NCBI RefSeq assembly: GCF_020509005.1
Contig: NC_063020.1
Coordinates: 2,852,001 to 2,916,000 of the forward strand
Length of the DNA: 64,000 nt
Reading direction: 5' to 3'
Source: Fulvia fulva
Taxonomy: Eukaryota > Ascomycota > Dothideomycetes > Mycosphaerellales > Mycosphaerellaceae
This document shows positions 43,400-55,500 of the stretch, in pieces. A program made the translations under genes and the position numbers. Under the pieces are notes generated by a model. That model had not been told where the DNA came from and did no database searches. It was given only the letters and a program-made list of their open reading frames with translations. Within the stretch, counting starts at the first letter, position 1. Every line of letters begins with the position of its first letter.

Positions 43400-46300
43400 T
43401 ATAGATATCGAGACTATAAAGGTCGGAGTAATTAAAGTCGATATCCCGCTACGTAGTAATCGTCTTATTATATACGGTACCGTTAAAGGCATACCTACTA
43501 GATACCTAGTAGATCTAGGTGTATAGTCGATTTTTTGTAGTACGAAGTTTATAAAGGATTATGATCGGACAAAGCTACCTACTCTATTTAGAATCGGTAT
43601 AGTAGACCCGTCTAAGAAGAACGAAGCTACGGAGTACGTAAAAGCGACTCTAGACCTAAACGGTCACGTCGAAGAATTAGACTACTTTATTACCGGCATT
43701 AAGTATAACTTTATTCTTAGTATACCGTAGGTATAGAAACACCTACTAGACTTCGGGAACTAGGCGAACACCGTTACGTTCACGTCTTACTACGGAGACT
43801 ATTACGAAAGAATACTAACGACGGTACGCTATTAACTAGAAAAATAAGCATAAGCTCGGTAGTAATAGCGTGCCGATCGGATAGACGTAGCGGCAATCAT
43901 AGGCATTGACATCTCGTCTATAAGTACTACGGAGGCCGTAGAATGTCTAGAAGATTAGCTTAAAGAGTGCTAATAACTATAAGAAGGCTACCTAATTTAG
44001 GAGTAGAATAACGACGCGCTACCTATAACTAAGGAGGAGGCTATAGAAGAAGTTAGTATATAGCTTAGCGCTATAGCAGCGTCCGACTTCTAATAATATA
44101 TAAAAGGTAAAGACGAAGTAGACCTAGATATATCGCTTCCGCGTAAATTTAAGTCGCGACGTAAGGCCTTCGTTCTACGTATAGGAGACGATGCCTTACC
44201 TCCTTACCGTAAAGGAGACGACCTCGCTATCGACTTTGACCTAGGTACTAAGCTGCCTTTCGCTCGACTATATCTAATAAGCCTATAGGAGCTCGAAGTC
44301 GTAAAGAAGTATATCGACGACTTGAAGACAAAAGGCAAAATTAGAGAAAGTACCTCCCGTATCACATCGCTAGTCATTATTATTAGAAAGCTAGGTAGTA
44401 GACTACGCGTCTACGTAGACTATAGAGTAGTTAACGCTATTACGATCAAGAACCGATACCCTATCCCGTAGGTTCGAGAGACACTATAGCGAATAAGCGG
44501 GTACTAATACTTTACCGTACTTAATGTCGTTACTACCTTTAATAAACTACGTATCCGAGTAGGCGACGAATAGAAGACTACATTCACCTTACGGTATAGG
44601 ACCTTTAAGTACCTAGTAGTACCCTTCGGATTATATAACGCTCCTAGCGTCTTCTAGGCCTATATTAACAAAGCCCTAAGGCCTTACCTTAACGACTTCG
44701 TTACCGTATACCTTAATAATACGATCGTCTTTAGTAGTATAGGAGAGGAGCATATAGAACATATACTCAAGGTACTAGACTACTTTATCGATACTAAACT
44801 ACTATTAGACATCGCGAAGAGCAAGTTTTTCTAGAAGGAAGTCAAGTACCTTAGTCTAATTATTACTACCGAAGGTATTAAGATAGACCTAAAGAAGATC
44901 AAGACGATCCTCGAGTAGGAGACACCTAGAAGCGTAAAGGACGTCCTTTCCTTCCTCGGCCTCGCGAACTTCTATCGAAGGTTCGTAGAAGGCTTCTCGA
45001 ACATCGTACTACCTATAACTACTCTTACGAAGGGGGTCGGTAGTAAGGACAAGTCAAAGCGACCTACGAAATATACTTAGAACTAGACACTAGAGTGCTA
45101 GTAAGCTTTTAATAGGCTTAAGGCGGAGTTCACAAAGTAACTAGTGCTATAGCACTTTGACCTAAGTAAGCCTTATGTTATCGAATACGACGCCTCTAAT
45201 AGATATACCGGTAGCGTTCTTTTATAGATCGGAGAAGACGGACAGCTTTACCTAGTTATATACTATTCGTAGAAGATAGATCTAGCCGAGTATAACTATA
45301 AGATCTACGACAAGGAGCTTATAGCTATCGTTCGAGCTTTTAAGGAATAGCGGCTAGAGCTAATAGGTAGTAAGACTAGGGTATTATCTAATTACCGCGG
45401 TCTATAATACTTTATAACTACTAAGTAGCTAAATCGCCGATAAGTACGATAGAGTAAATTCTTGTCCGGGTTCGATTTCTAGATCGAATACCGACTAGGC
45501 AAGCTAGGCGGTAAGCCTAATGCCCTAACACGCCGTACTTAGGATATAGACGTAATAGACGATATTAAGAATAGATAATAAACGGTCTTAAAGGAACGTA
45601 ACCTCGCCCCTAAAGTATAGGAGTCTCTTAGAGTATTAGTAATAATAACGTATACGAACGCTCGCGACTAATATTAGCTCGCGCTTACCGTGCTTAACGC
45701 GAACGAGGCGTCTATTAAGGAAGAGATCTAGAACGCCTACGATTAGGACGAGCTCGTAGTAGCAATTAAGAAAGGCCTATAAGCTAGCGATAGTCGGCTA
45801 CCGTAGAAATTGAACACGTATATCAATCTTAGCGAGTACGAACTAGAGTACGACCTGATTTATATTTAAGGCCGCCTCTACGTACCTAATAGTAGTAACA
45901 TCCGCGAAGAACTTATAGCCGCTTATTATAATGCCTCTATAGCCGGCTACCCGGGGCGCGAGAAGACATACGAGCTAATAACTCGTACGTACTATTAGCC
46001 TAGTATATAGGCTAATATCGTACGATATATAAAGAACTGTTATATATATACTAGAACCAAGGCTTTCTATAATACGTACTAGGGCAATCTTAAGTAAATC
46101 CTAATACCTAACGGTATATTCGAGGAAGTAGCCCTAGACTATATTATAGCACTTCTAGATAGCTATAGCCCGGAGGGCGTCAAGTATAACAACATCCTTA
46201 CCTTAATATATCGTCTTATAAAGCGCAAGTACCTTATACTAGTCGCCGATATAGAGCCCGAGACAGCTATAGATATAATTATCCGCTACGTTATTAAGGA

Positions 46301-47380
46301 TTAAGGCCTGTTCCGCTCTATCTACTCAGACCGCGGCTCGTAGTAGGTAAGTCGCTTCTAGAAGACGCTTTGCGAACGCCTAGGCATTAAGTATAAGATA
46401 TCGACGGTATAGCACCCTTAGACCGATAGTTAGTCCGAACGCACGAACTAAGTTATAGAGTAGTACCTACGTATATACATTAATTACGCCTAAGACAACT
46501 AGTACGACTAGCTACTAATAGCGGAGTTTGCTTTAAACAATACAAAAAGCACTGCCGGCGTGTTACCGTTCTTCGTAACCTTAGGAAGAAACCTAAGAAT
46601 AGAAGTTCTTAGTAGACCTATCCGTACGGACGTACTACTAGCTATATAGAAAATTAGCTAGTAAGATATAGACGCTTTCGCAACTTATATAAGCCGTATA
46701 CACACACATTATATTAACTAGCTTAAGTATATATAAGCATAGCTTGAAGCCGACTATTAGAAACATAGCCGGAGACCTACGCGGTTATATAAGGTAGGAG
46801 ATAAGGTTTGGCTCAATTTACGTAATATTCGTACTAAACGACTAGCGAAGAAGCTTAATCATAAGAACGTAGGCCCCTTTACGATTATAAAGAAAGTAGC
46901 GACCGATGTCTACGAACTCGACCTACCTACGAGTATAAGAATATACTACGTGTTCTATACCGACCTACTACGACTATCCGCCAAAGACCCGTTCCCTTTA
47001 TAGACGTACGAACCTACGCTTACCGAAGTCGATAGTGAAGTTAAGGAATAGCACGATGCCGTAGTAGTAGTAGATAGTCGCTAGACTAGAAAAGTAAAGA
47101 AGAGTGTTAGCTATACTATTAAATAGGTAGATAGGTTATATACTAAAGAACCTTATATTAACTTAAAAGGCACTATAGACGAACTTGTAGCAGACTACTA
47201 TTATAAGAACCCTCGCGCTCTAGGACCTCTACGCGGATAGTAAGTACTAGAGCCTAATATAACCGAGCTAATAGACTCGGCGGATAGTACTAGCGATACT
47301 AATAACGACGCGACCGTTACCGCCGACGCTAAGCACTAGTCACGATATAACCTAAGGCGTGCTAAGGTATAATAAACAGT
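43400..47380 (+). pseudogene. pol: G3 pol remains; RT catalytic Asp all changed to Asn
   Basis: Protease is near 43450-43760. RT is near 44300-45000, with LRVYVDYR and PFGLYNAPS legible. Its catalytic residues are Asn: L-N-V at 44520-44528 and Y-L-N-N at 44709-44720. RNase H is near 45180-45560 (YKIYDKELIAI-like). Integrase is near 45880-46560 and the GPF module near 46870. The C-terminus (~47100-47230) may be a weak chromodomain. Many stops. Confidence 0.82.
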
Positions 47381-47572
47381 CACTTCGTTTCTACGATCTA
47401 CGCCTAGGACTCGCTACCGCTAGTAACGTCGCTTTGCTCGTAGCTTAGGCTCGTCTATAGTCGTATCTTTATATATACCGGAGTTTTAGATTATAGAGTT
47501 AGATAGATATACCCTATAGAGCGTTGCTTATTTTGAATTGATAGATACTACCTCGTAGGCGCTTAAGGCGAT

Positions 47573-47588
47573 TTGAGAAGGGGGGTAG
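47573..47588 (+). promoter_or_regulatory. Polypurine tract of G3
   Basis: GAGAAGGGGGGTAG directly before the 3' LTR, well preserved because it lacks CA and nearly lacks TG. Confidence 0.7.
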
Positions 47589-47784
47589 TATTACGGTATA
47601 GCCCTACGGCCTACGGCCTACGGGTCACGTGACTTCGTGAATAAAACGTAACGCCTCGCCTCGGCGAACGTCGCGCTTATCTTCGATACGCGCCTTAGCT
47701 AGAACTTCTCTTCTCCGTAGAACTTATTCGATTACTTAGCTACGACACCCTTTTACCTACCGAGAGTAGCCTAGACCCGTATTA
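47589..47784 (+). repeat. 3' LTR of G3
   Basis: 196 bp starting TATTACGG (G-to-A version of TGTTACGG) and ending CCCGTATTA, followed by TSD TCGAG. Confidence 0.88.
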
Positions 47785-49366
47785 TCGAGGTAGTTTAGGA
47801 TATAGCGTAGTCCGTCCTCGATAGTCTAGAACTATATTACGGACAGCTTGATCTCTAGCTAATCGAGCTAACGGTTAAAGTTTATATTCTTATTATCGAA
47901 CTTGCTTTCTAGGTCCTTAACTGACTTATTAGTATATATAATATTAACGGAGGGTTCGATAGTAGTAAACTAGCTAACGGCGGTATTACTAGTTACCCTA
48001 GAAGTACTACTAGGTATACTCTAGCGTTCTCGTCGTACGGAGTTACGGCGTAGGTAACGGCGTAGTCGACTATTATCTCTACCCTTATCGTTATTAGAGT
48101 TGTCTCCGTCGTTATCGCTACTACCTCTACTACCTCCTCGTCGGGTGCCTCTACCTATACGGTCCTACTAAGTAGAAGGCGTAGGTAATCGTAAAATACC
48201 GTTACGACGAGGGGAGTAGACGCGGACCTAACGACTACGGTTATTATTATTATTACCGTTAGTACCGCTAGTATCGCTAGTACCGTTCGTATCCTTAGCT
48301 ACTAGCTAAGCCTTTAGCTCTACTACCTCCTTATTTAGAGCCTAATTACGCTTAGACAGGGCTTTAATGTCCTTAGGTAATATACCTACCTACGACTCCT
48401 TAACCTATCCGAAGAGCGTATCGTTGTCCTATCGGAGGCGCTAATTAGCTTCCTTAAGGTCTTATATCTAACTCTTATACTTATAGTATTTATTAAAGTA
48501 GAATATAAAGAGGCCCTTAACATCCTTATCCTTTTCGAGTTAACTAAGACTCTCGGATACGATATTACGTTCCTTCTTTATATCGGCGTACTTACGCTAT
48601 ATAACCTTATTAGCCTTCTTTAGGGACTCGACCTAGTTAAAAAGTGTAATAAAGTCTAACTATATCTAGCGAACGAGGTGAAACATAATCTCCGGGTATA
48701 CTATAGTACGAGTCGCGAACTCGGCTAGGCTCTTAATAGTAGTATACTCTAAGGCGATTGCCTACTCCTTAGGTTAGCGTATGTCATTAGTTTTACTATC
48801 TTATATAGATATATTATCTCTTGACTCTATAATCTTATACACCTTGATTCCTCCTTTATCTAAGATCTATTCTTTATCGAGGAATTGTACGAAGTTAATA
48901 GGGTCGGAGGTTAAGGTAAACTACTGTTCTTTAGGTAGTAGATCCTTCTCGATCTCTTATTATTCGGCGGCGAATACGTTCGAGTCGTCGTCGGAAGGGA
49001 AGGCACCTAGGGCGGTATCGAGTGTCTACGTTTTAGTAGATACGGTTAGGAAAAGCTTAGCGCGTACGAGCGACTAACGCTTATACTTACTAAGATCTAG
49101 ATAAAGAGGTTACTTAGGCAAAAGCACCCCGTTAGTAGTACTACCGGGTATAGCTATATTATGCTGTTATATAGTAGATAAGACTACTCTCTTAGTAGGT
49201 ATATAAGGGCCCTATAAGAGTAGGGAGGCGCGCGTTTTACGCGAAGGAGAGAGTTGATCTATTAACTTAACTAATACGCTTGTTTACGCGACTATATTTA
49301 TCATTAGTACGATTTGATTATAACTACTAGCCTAACTAGATAGGCCGTTTATAGGACCGAACAAAC
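47785..49366 (-). pseudogene. gag: G2 gag remains
   Basis: Minus-strand gag of G2 between the G3 insertion and the G2 5' LTR. It contains Arg/Gly/Asn-rich low-complexity sequence (~48050-48260) and charged helical stretches (~48350-48650). Frames are broken by RIP stops. The largest plus-strand frame here (48781-49077) is an antisense shadow. Confidence 0.65.
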
Positions 49367-49516
49367 TATTACGGGTAGTAATCTATAAGACGATAGTATA
49401 GGGTTACCGTAAAATAAGTATTATTCGGTAAGGCTACGAAAGAGAAGCGCGAAGCGCGCGCGATATATAAGGAAGCGCTAAGGCGCGCGACGTTACGGTA
49501 GTAGTAAACCGTAATA
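49367..49516 (-). repeat. 5' LTR of G2
   Basis: 150 bp, TATTACGG...CCGTAATA, closely matching 30732-30881. Contains GC-rich palindromic words such as GCGAAGCGCGCGCG. Confidence 0.88.
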
Positions 49517-49521
49517 TCGGG

Positions 49522-50873
49522 CGATTCTTCCTACCCTTACGACTATTCTTACGGCCCTTATTACCGTCGTCCTCGTCGTCTAATAAGTCCGATAAATCCG
49601 GGTCCGACTTCTTCTTATTAGGTTTACCTCTATTTTGTCGACGCTCTAGTAACTCTTTAGACTCGGTTCGCTAAGGTAGTAGGTCTTACTTTTCCTTAGA
49701 CCGGCTACGGTCTATCTCTTGCTTCTTAAGCTTAGTAATACGCTTCTCGGCTACTACGAGCTTAGTCTCGGTCTCTACTAGCTTGCTCTCCGCTACCTTA
49801 GACTACGTACGATATACCTTCTTTGTATCTTTAGCCCTTATAAGCTCGTCTAGGTCGATAATAATAGTATTATCGCGCTTAGCGAGCTCCTCCTTTAGTC
49901 GCGTAACCTCCTCTTCTAGAGACTATCTAGTCGCCTATTCCGTATCGATTATATCCTCGAGTCGGTCTATCTAGTCCTTAGTATCTTACGCCTTACGGAG
50001 GTTAATACGGTTAGCTATATCGAGCGTAGTATTAAGTTTATACGTACGTCGGTAATCGGACTCGATATTATAGAGGATCTTATAGATCTACTAGGGATAA
50101 TTATTGACCGTCTTCTTGAACTTGTCTATATTCAACCCGTTTAACGAGTCGAAGGCTTTCTAGAAGTTGTTAATAGTAACCCTCCTCTTCCTCGGTACCT
50201 TAGTACCCTTATCTTCTATCTTATCCTCGATAAACTCCGTCCTATATAGATTAGCTAAGTTTAGCTCTATCTCGACCTCCTCTTCCTTAATCGCCTTAAG
50301 TTAGTCGAACACCTTCTTATACTACTTATAGTACTAGTTATTCTCGTCGAAGAGCCTGTTTACGATATCCTCTTTACGTCCTTAAGTCTATATCGCCGGG
50401 TTCGCGCTATCGTTATTAGGTAGATCGGATAGTAGGGTAAAGAAGGATAATCTATTAAGGGACGCGCGATAAACGCGTCTATTAGTATTCTCTATACTTA
50501 CGCCTAGTACGCCGGTGCCGGTCTGTCTCGCTATTATTACTATATTAGCTATAATCTACTTTAAGGTACGACTTAGCGAGTACGATACCTAATCTTAGTA
50601 CTTCCTTGTTTACTATCGCGGTTTCTCTATAATCTCCCGAATATAGCTTCTCGTATCTCTCTATACGTTAGTAATAATCTATTCGAAGTGTTATAAGTAG
50701 GTATAAGTACGTAGTCGGGTAAGGTATAAGTCGAATAGATGTTCTATCTAAGGGAGGCGCGGAGGGCGCGAGAGTTATATACGGGCGCTAAGCCGCTAGT
50801 CGGATTAGTTAGCGGGCGCGAGGTCTAGGCACGTACCCGCGGGTTCAAGTTAATATACGCCGGTACGGTAATA
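49522..50873 (-). mobile_element. H segment 7: gag N-terminal half and 5' LTR region of Gypsy H
   Basis: Minus-strand gag N-terminus, very rich in Asp/Glu/Lys/Arg and probably coiled coil (~49560-50000). The non-coding 5' end with GC-rich sequence follows at ~50700-50873. The end CGGTAATA at 50866-50873 looks like a RIPed LTR terminus, after which Copia C1 begins. Its partner LTR is not in the window, so the boundary is inferred. Confidence 0.65.
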
Positions 50874-51170
50874 CTTAGGACCTATCTCTTATAATCCTTA
50901 TTCTAAGGATCTTCGTAGGTTTACTAAGATCTTTAATCTTCAACCCTTTTCTAAGCTTAGCCTTAAACTACTCAATATCTAATAGCTTCGGAGCTATAAT
51001 AGGTATATCATCTATATAGGTAAGGACTATAAGGTCTCTATCCGTATAGATAAGTAAATATAGATCTACCTAGGACTAGGTAAATCTAATCTTCTCTAGC
51101 TTTGTAATATAGAGCTTGTTCTAGTCTCTAGCTACTTGCTTAAGCCTATAAAGGCTTCGTAGGACCTTAA
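50874..51170 (-). mobile_element. C1 segment 1: Copia RT fragment, RIPed
   Basis: Minus-strand Copia RT homologous to C2 at about 60600-60910. The box Y-I-D-D is readable at 51007-51018. It ends in TSD CTTAA (51166-51170) of G4 and continues at 58171. Its downstream RNase H part would lie beyond Gypsy H, outside the window. Confidence 0.8.
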
Positions 51171-51564
51171 TATTAGGTTTAGTATAACCTAATAATATTA
51201 TAAGATTAGAAGACTAAGCTTAATCGGGTTTTGTCTCGTAGCTAATAGAAGGTAAGGGAAAGCAATAAAGTAGTAGCTGTCTTGTCTTATAAAGACTAAG
51301 TAGTAGTAAGGTAGAGATTAGGTTATAGTATATTCTAAATAGTAATATTAAATAGTAAGTCAAACGTCTCGAAGCTATAAGGGATTCTTAGCGTTCCTAA
51401 ATATAAAGAAGACTCGCTCCTTAGTACCTCGAATCACTAAGTCACTAGTAAGCGAGTGACCTCGAATTACTAAGTCACTAGTAAGCGAGTGATCTCGTAT
51501 AGCGTACGTAATCCTACCGGCTAACGGCCGTATATGTCGTCGTAGCTCTATCCGAACCGTAACA
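51171..51564 (-). repeat. 3' LTR of G4
   Basis: 394 bp, starting TATTAGG and ending CCGTAACA in plus orientation. It holds a 33-bp tandem duplication at 51427-51492. The polypurine tract follows as CTATCCCCCTTCTAG (51565-51579, plus strand). Confidence 0.9.
51427..51492. repeat. Tandem 33-bp repeat in G4 LTR
   Basis: Two copies of a 33-bp unit (51427-51459 and 51460-51492) that differ at one C/T site. Each holds the inverted pair TCACT...AGTGA. The same pair of units occurs in the other LTR near 58027-58092, so the duplication predates the insertion. Confidence 0.85.
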
Positions 51565-51642
51565 CTATCCCCCTTCTAGCCTAGCTTCGTCCCGAAGCTT
51601 ATATAAGATGATATAATATCCCCTTATCGTAGGTAGGTAACG

Positions 51643-52146
51643 ATATAGTCTTCTTCTTCTAAGAATCGTCTCCGGCTCGCAAAAGAAATTAACGAACTCG
51701 GCTATCTAGTAGATCTCGCGTACGATTATCATTTCTTTAACGGATTCTCTTATATTGCTATAGAGGGCAGTATTCGTCTTCGTTACTCGGAGTACGTTCG
51801 TCGGGGTCGGAAATGCGTTAACCTTTCCTAGGAGTCTCTTAATAAGACTCGAGAAGAGTATCGAAAGAAGGTCGAGAAGGATAAGGGGGAGCTCGTAGAG
51901 GTTCTAGCGCGACTTATACGGGACAAGGCGATACTTCGCTAAGCTAAAGAGCGCGCGCGTAAGAAGGCGTAGTGTCTAGAGGCGGAGATAGAGGCTTCTA
52001 GCGAAATTAAGGATGTTGATTATCCTACGGCGGATATAACTATCGGCCTCTCTACTATAGTATAGTCCTCGATTAATTTTATTAATAACGCGATTGACTT
52101 CTCTAGTCTCTCCGGTAGGAACGCCGTGTCCGAAGGTAGTAGATAG
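51643..52146 (+). pseudogene. G4 accessory ORF, antisense to pol, coiled coil
   Basis: Plus-strand frame between the 3' LTR and the chromodomain end of pol, facing pol. It reads as a coherent protein over ~165 codons with only four or five stops, all TAG or TAA of RIP type. It has a Ser run, then KNRLRLAKEINELGYL, a hydrophobic/aromatic block (DYHFFNGFSYIAIEG), a basic stretch and a long Lys/Glu/Arg heptad-like helix (TREEYRKKVEKDKGEL and beyond). The probable start is ATA at 51643, where ATG with a TG-to-TA change is expected. The last codon TAG (52144-52146) is followed by GTAAGT, so it may be the end of an exon. I do not recognise the family and propose no function. Confidence 0.65.
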
Positions 52147-52200
52147 GTAAGTATTAGTACTCGAATTCTTATATTTTTTGTTAGTAGTTTCGTAGGTTAG
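52147..52200 (+). other. Candidate intron of the G4 accessory ORF
   Basis: Starts GTAAGT directly after a codon that reads TAG, where CAG would complete the canonical CAG|GTAAGT donor. Possible acceptors are TAG at 52193-52195 or 52198-52200, giving 49 or 54 bases, a usual fungal intron size. A branch site is not clear after RIP. Exon 2 would be short and overlap the antisense end of pol. Confidence 0.4.
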
Positions 52201-55200
52201 GTTTTAGTTCCTAGGTATTTTCCGAGTTATCGTATCCTTTCTACTTGACAAGGTATCTCTAACCCTTCTTGTCTAGGATCTTTTCGACTTCGAATTCGTT
52301 TTCTACTTACGGTTTAAAGTAGAAGCTCTCTTAGTAAGGTGTTATAGCGTCTACGGGTTCTAGCTTAGAGATATAGAAGACTAGGTAGATTTTAGCGTTA
52401 GGTAGTAGTTATAGTCGGTAGTTAACTAGTCCTATAATTTGTCGATAAAAGATGGTCCGACCTTAACGTGATCTAGTTTTTTGGTCTTTCTCCTTATCTT
52501 GAAGTTCCTTATAAGGAGATAGACCTTATCTCCCTTTTTTAGTAGAGGTGCCATTTTTCTTATGTCTTGCCGTTATTAAGACAATTTTTGTTATATATCT
52601 ATAATCGCCTTCGTTGCCTCTTTATAGACTTCCTTAAGAGTCTCCGTCGTTACGATAGCTCTTTCGGCTTATAGGTAGGATCTAGGTGTTCTAAATAAGT
52701 TAGGATCTTTTCTAAAGTTCGCGAAGAACGGTATTATAGAAGTTGTCTCTAATTTATAGTTATTTAGTGTAATCTACGCGACTAGTAGTAGTAAAACCTA
52801 GTTGTCTTATACGTAGTTAATATAGTACCGTAGATATTGTTTAAGTGTCTAGTTCGTTCTTTCCGTTTACCTATCTATCTCTAGATAGTATACTATTAAT
52901 AACTTGTACTTAATTCCGATCGTTCCTATAAGTATCTTCTAGTAATCTAATATAAAGAGCTTGTCTCTGTCCGTAATAAATGTCTCTAGGAATCCGTAGT
53001 ATCGGATCAATCTATCTAGTACGAGGTATCCGAGCTACTCTATAGTATATATTTCCGATATAGAAATAAAGTATACGTATTTTATAAGTCTGTCGACTAT
53101 AACTAGTATTATATTATATATTTGTTTAGTGACCTAATCTTCGGATAGTAGGAATTTTGTAATAAAGTCTATTATAACTTCGTCCTATAGTTTCGTCGGT
53201 AGTGTCCTAAACTATAGGTAACCGTATTTAGCGTGTCGTATAGCCTTATTTCGTTAGTAGTATACGTATTACTTAATATAGCGTAACACCTTTTGTCTTA
53301 TCTATAGAAATAAGAAGCTACGTTATATTAGGTTAATTGTCTTCGAAGTTCTAGGATGTCCGTAGATTAGTTCGTCGTAATGTTATCGAATATATTCTTC
53401 TTCTCGGTCCTTTAGTACTTAGTACTTTCCTTACGATATAGGGAACTATTCTTCCTTATTGCTTAGGATTCGTACGATGTTATTAAACTCTCTTATATTA
53501 GTACTAAGACTTCCGTCGGGGTTCGGTTTAAGTATCTTATATTATACTAGTTCTTTTCCTTCTATATAGTCGCTTGTTCGGCTTAACGTATCTACGCGGC
53601 CATTCTCTATTCCTAGAGTATACTTGATCTCGAACTTATACTGTCCTAATAGCTCCGACTAGCGGGCTTGTCTTCGGGTAAGTTCTTTCGTCGTCGTAAA
53701 GTACGTAAGATTCTTATAGTCTAAAAGAATCGCTAACTTCGGTAGGCCCTCGACGTATACTCTCTAATGTTATATAGTAGTAACAATAGCTAGAAGCTCT
53801 TTGTTATAGATGTCGTAGTTCTGTTCCGCTATAGTCATTTTCCGGGAGTAATAGGCTACTAGGTGTCGTTTCCTATCGTATATCTATATAAGATATACGC
53901 CTATTACTATATCGGACGCGTCGGTCTCGATATAGACTTCCTTACTACTATCGAATAGTCGAAGCGTAGGGGCTAAAACGTATTATTCCTTAAGTTTCGT
54001 AAACGCTTTATATTGCTCCTTTCCCTATTTCTATATAACGTCCTTTCGTATAAGGGTCGTTATAGGTACTACTGTCTTTAAGTAGTCCTTAATAAATTTC
54101 CGGTTATAGTTAGCGAGTCTAAGGAACGATTATACTTCCTTAACTGTCTTTAGTTCTAGCTATTCCCTAATTGACTATGTCTTAGTAGGATCAATCGTAA
54201 TTCCTATTGTACTAATAATAAAGCCTAAGAACTTGACTTCTTTCTTATAGAATTCGTATTTCTCCGGTACCGTCTTAAATCCTAACTTCGTAAGTCATTC
54301 GAAGACGTCTTAGACTTACTTAACGTGTTCCTAGAGGGATCCTTTAGTGTAGACTAGTATGTCGTCTATATAAGCGATGACGTATACGTCGAGTAGGTCT
54401 CTAAGTGTTTCGTTAATAAGGTCCTAGTAGGATACGGGTGCGTTAGTCAGTCCTATAGGTATAACTAAGAATTCGTAAAGTCCGTATCGTATTCTAAAAG
54501 CGGTCTTCTACTCCTCTCCTTCTACTATCCGTATAGCGTAGAAGGCATCTCGTAGGTCAATCTTTATATACTAGTCTAATCCGGTTAATCTGTCTTATAC
54601 TTCTTCGATATTAGGTAGCGGGTATTAGTTCTTAATCGTAATCTCGTTTAACTTTCGGTAGTCTTATACGAGTCGTAGTTTCCCGTTTAGTTTTAGAACG
54701 AACATATATAGAGTTCCTACGCTTAAGGTAGATCGTCGTATCTATCCTTTAGCTAGCTTCTCCTTTAGCTATTCTCGTAAGGTTTCGAGCTCTTTATTAG
54801 ACATTTAGTATAGGGGTCCCTATAGAGGCTCTTTTCCTAGCTAAATATATATCTTATAATCCTATAGTACGTACTTAGGTAAGGCATCCTTACCTTCCTC
54901 TTCTCTAAATAGTCGTGAATATCTACGATATACTAGAGGAATATCTAGTTCTAAAGTAGACATTTTCGATAGTACGTTACTTCTATCCGTTCTAGTAATC
55001 TCGTGACCTAACTACCCTAAGTCGGTGTCTATCCTAGTCGAAGGTAGTTCTTCTGTCCTTCTAGTCGGTATAAGCTATATTCTGTTTAGCTATCTTACCT
55101 TATCTACTAGCGAACGCTACCGCTACGTAGGTTTAATCGCGATAACGTAATCGTATTACTTAAATCTAAGTACTCCTCTTCTCTAGTCGATTACTAGGTT

Positions 55201-55500
55201 ATACTTTCTTAACTAAGGTATCCTAAGTACGATGTTATAACTAGCTATATTAGTAATATCTAAGGTAATTTCCTCGTAGTACTATTAGATAGTAAGTGGT
55301 AGCGGTATCGTCTCGCGCTCTATACTAGGTAAGGATAATCCGTCTACCGCGATCAATTTATAACCCTCTTTCTTTCTACGGGTAGCTAGCCCGTGTCTTA
55401 TAATAAATAATTCGGAGGTAAGATTCCCGCTCGCTCCGGAATCTACTATAGTATATATTCGATACCCGTTAACAATAATCTTCGTTCGAAACACTATAGT
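52180..55500 (-). pseudogene. pol: G4 pol remains (PR-RT-RNase H-IN-chromodomain)
   Basis: Chromodomain at ~52180-52310 (EFEVEKILDKKG, then a YLVK core and KGYDNSENT). Integrase at ~52440-53330, RNase H ~53690-53960, RT ~54050-54800 with Y-I-D-D intact at 54361-54372. Protease open at 55285-55494 with IVDSGASGNLTSE. RIP stops interrupt all other parts. Confidence 0.85.

Larger units (their letters stand above)
40625..47784 (+). mobile_element. G3: full-length RIPed Gypsy
   Basis: 7160-bp plus-strand element with 196-bp LTRs (40625-40820 and 47589-47784) and TSD TCGAG (40620-40624 and 47785-47789). It carries gag, protease, RT, RNase H and integrase in Gypsy order, all broken by RIP. Inserted in the gag/pol region of G2. 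Confidence 0.9.
30732..49516 (-). mobile_element. G2: RIPed chromodomain Gypsy, split by R2 and G3
   Basis: Minus-strand LTR element with 150-bp LTRs at 30732-30881 and 49367-49516, both beginning TATTA and ending CCGTAATA (RIPed TGTTACGG...CCGTAACA). Flanks TTGGG (30727-30731) and TCGGG (49517-49521) form a TSD with one C/T difference. Its own sequence is 30732-~35495, ~40452-40624 and 47785-49516. The middle is filled by LINE R2 and Gypsy G3. Confidence 0.85.

Noticed and set aside
48781..49077. Plus-strand frame of 98 codons in the G2 gag region
   Set aside because: Antisense to gag remains in RIPed sequence, biased composition, no motif and no partner elsewhere.
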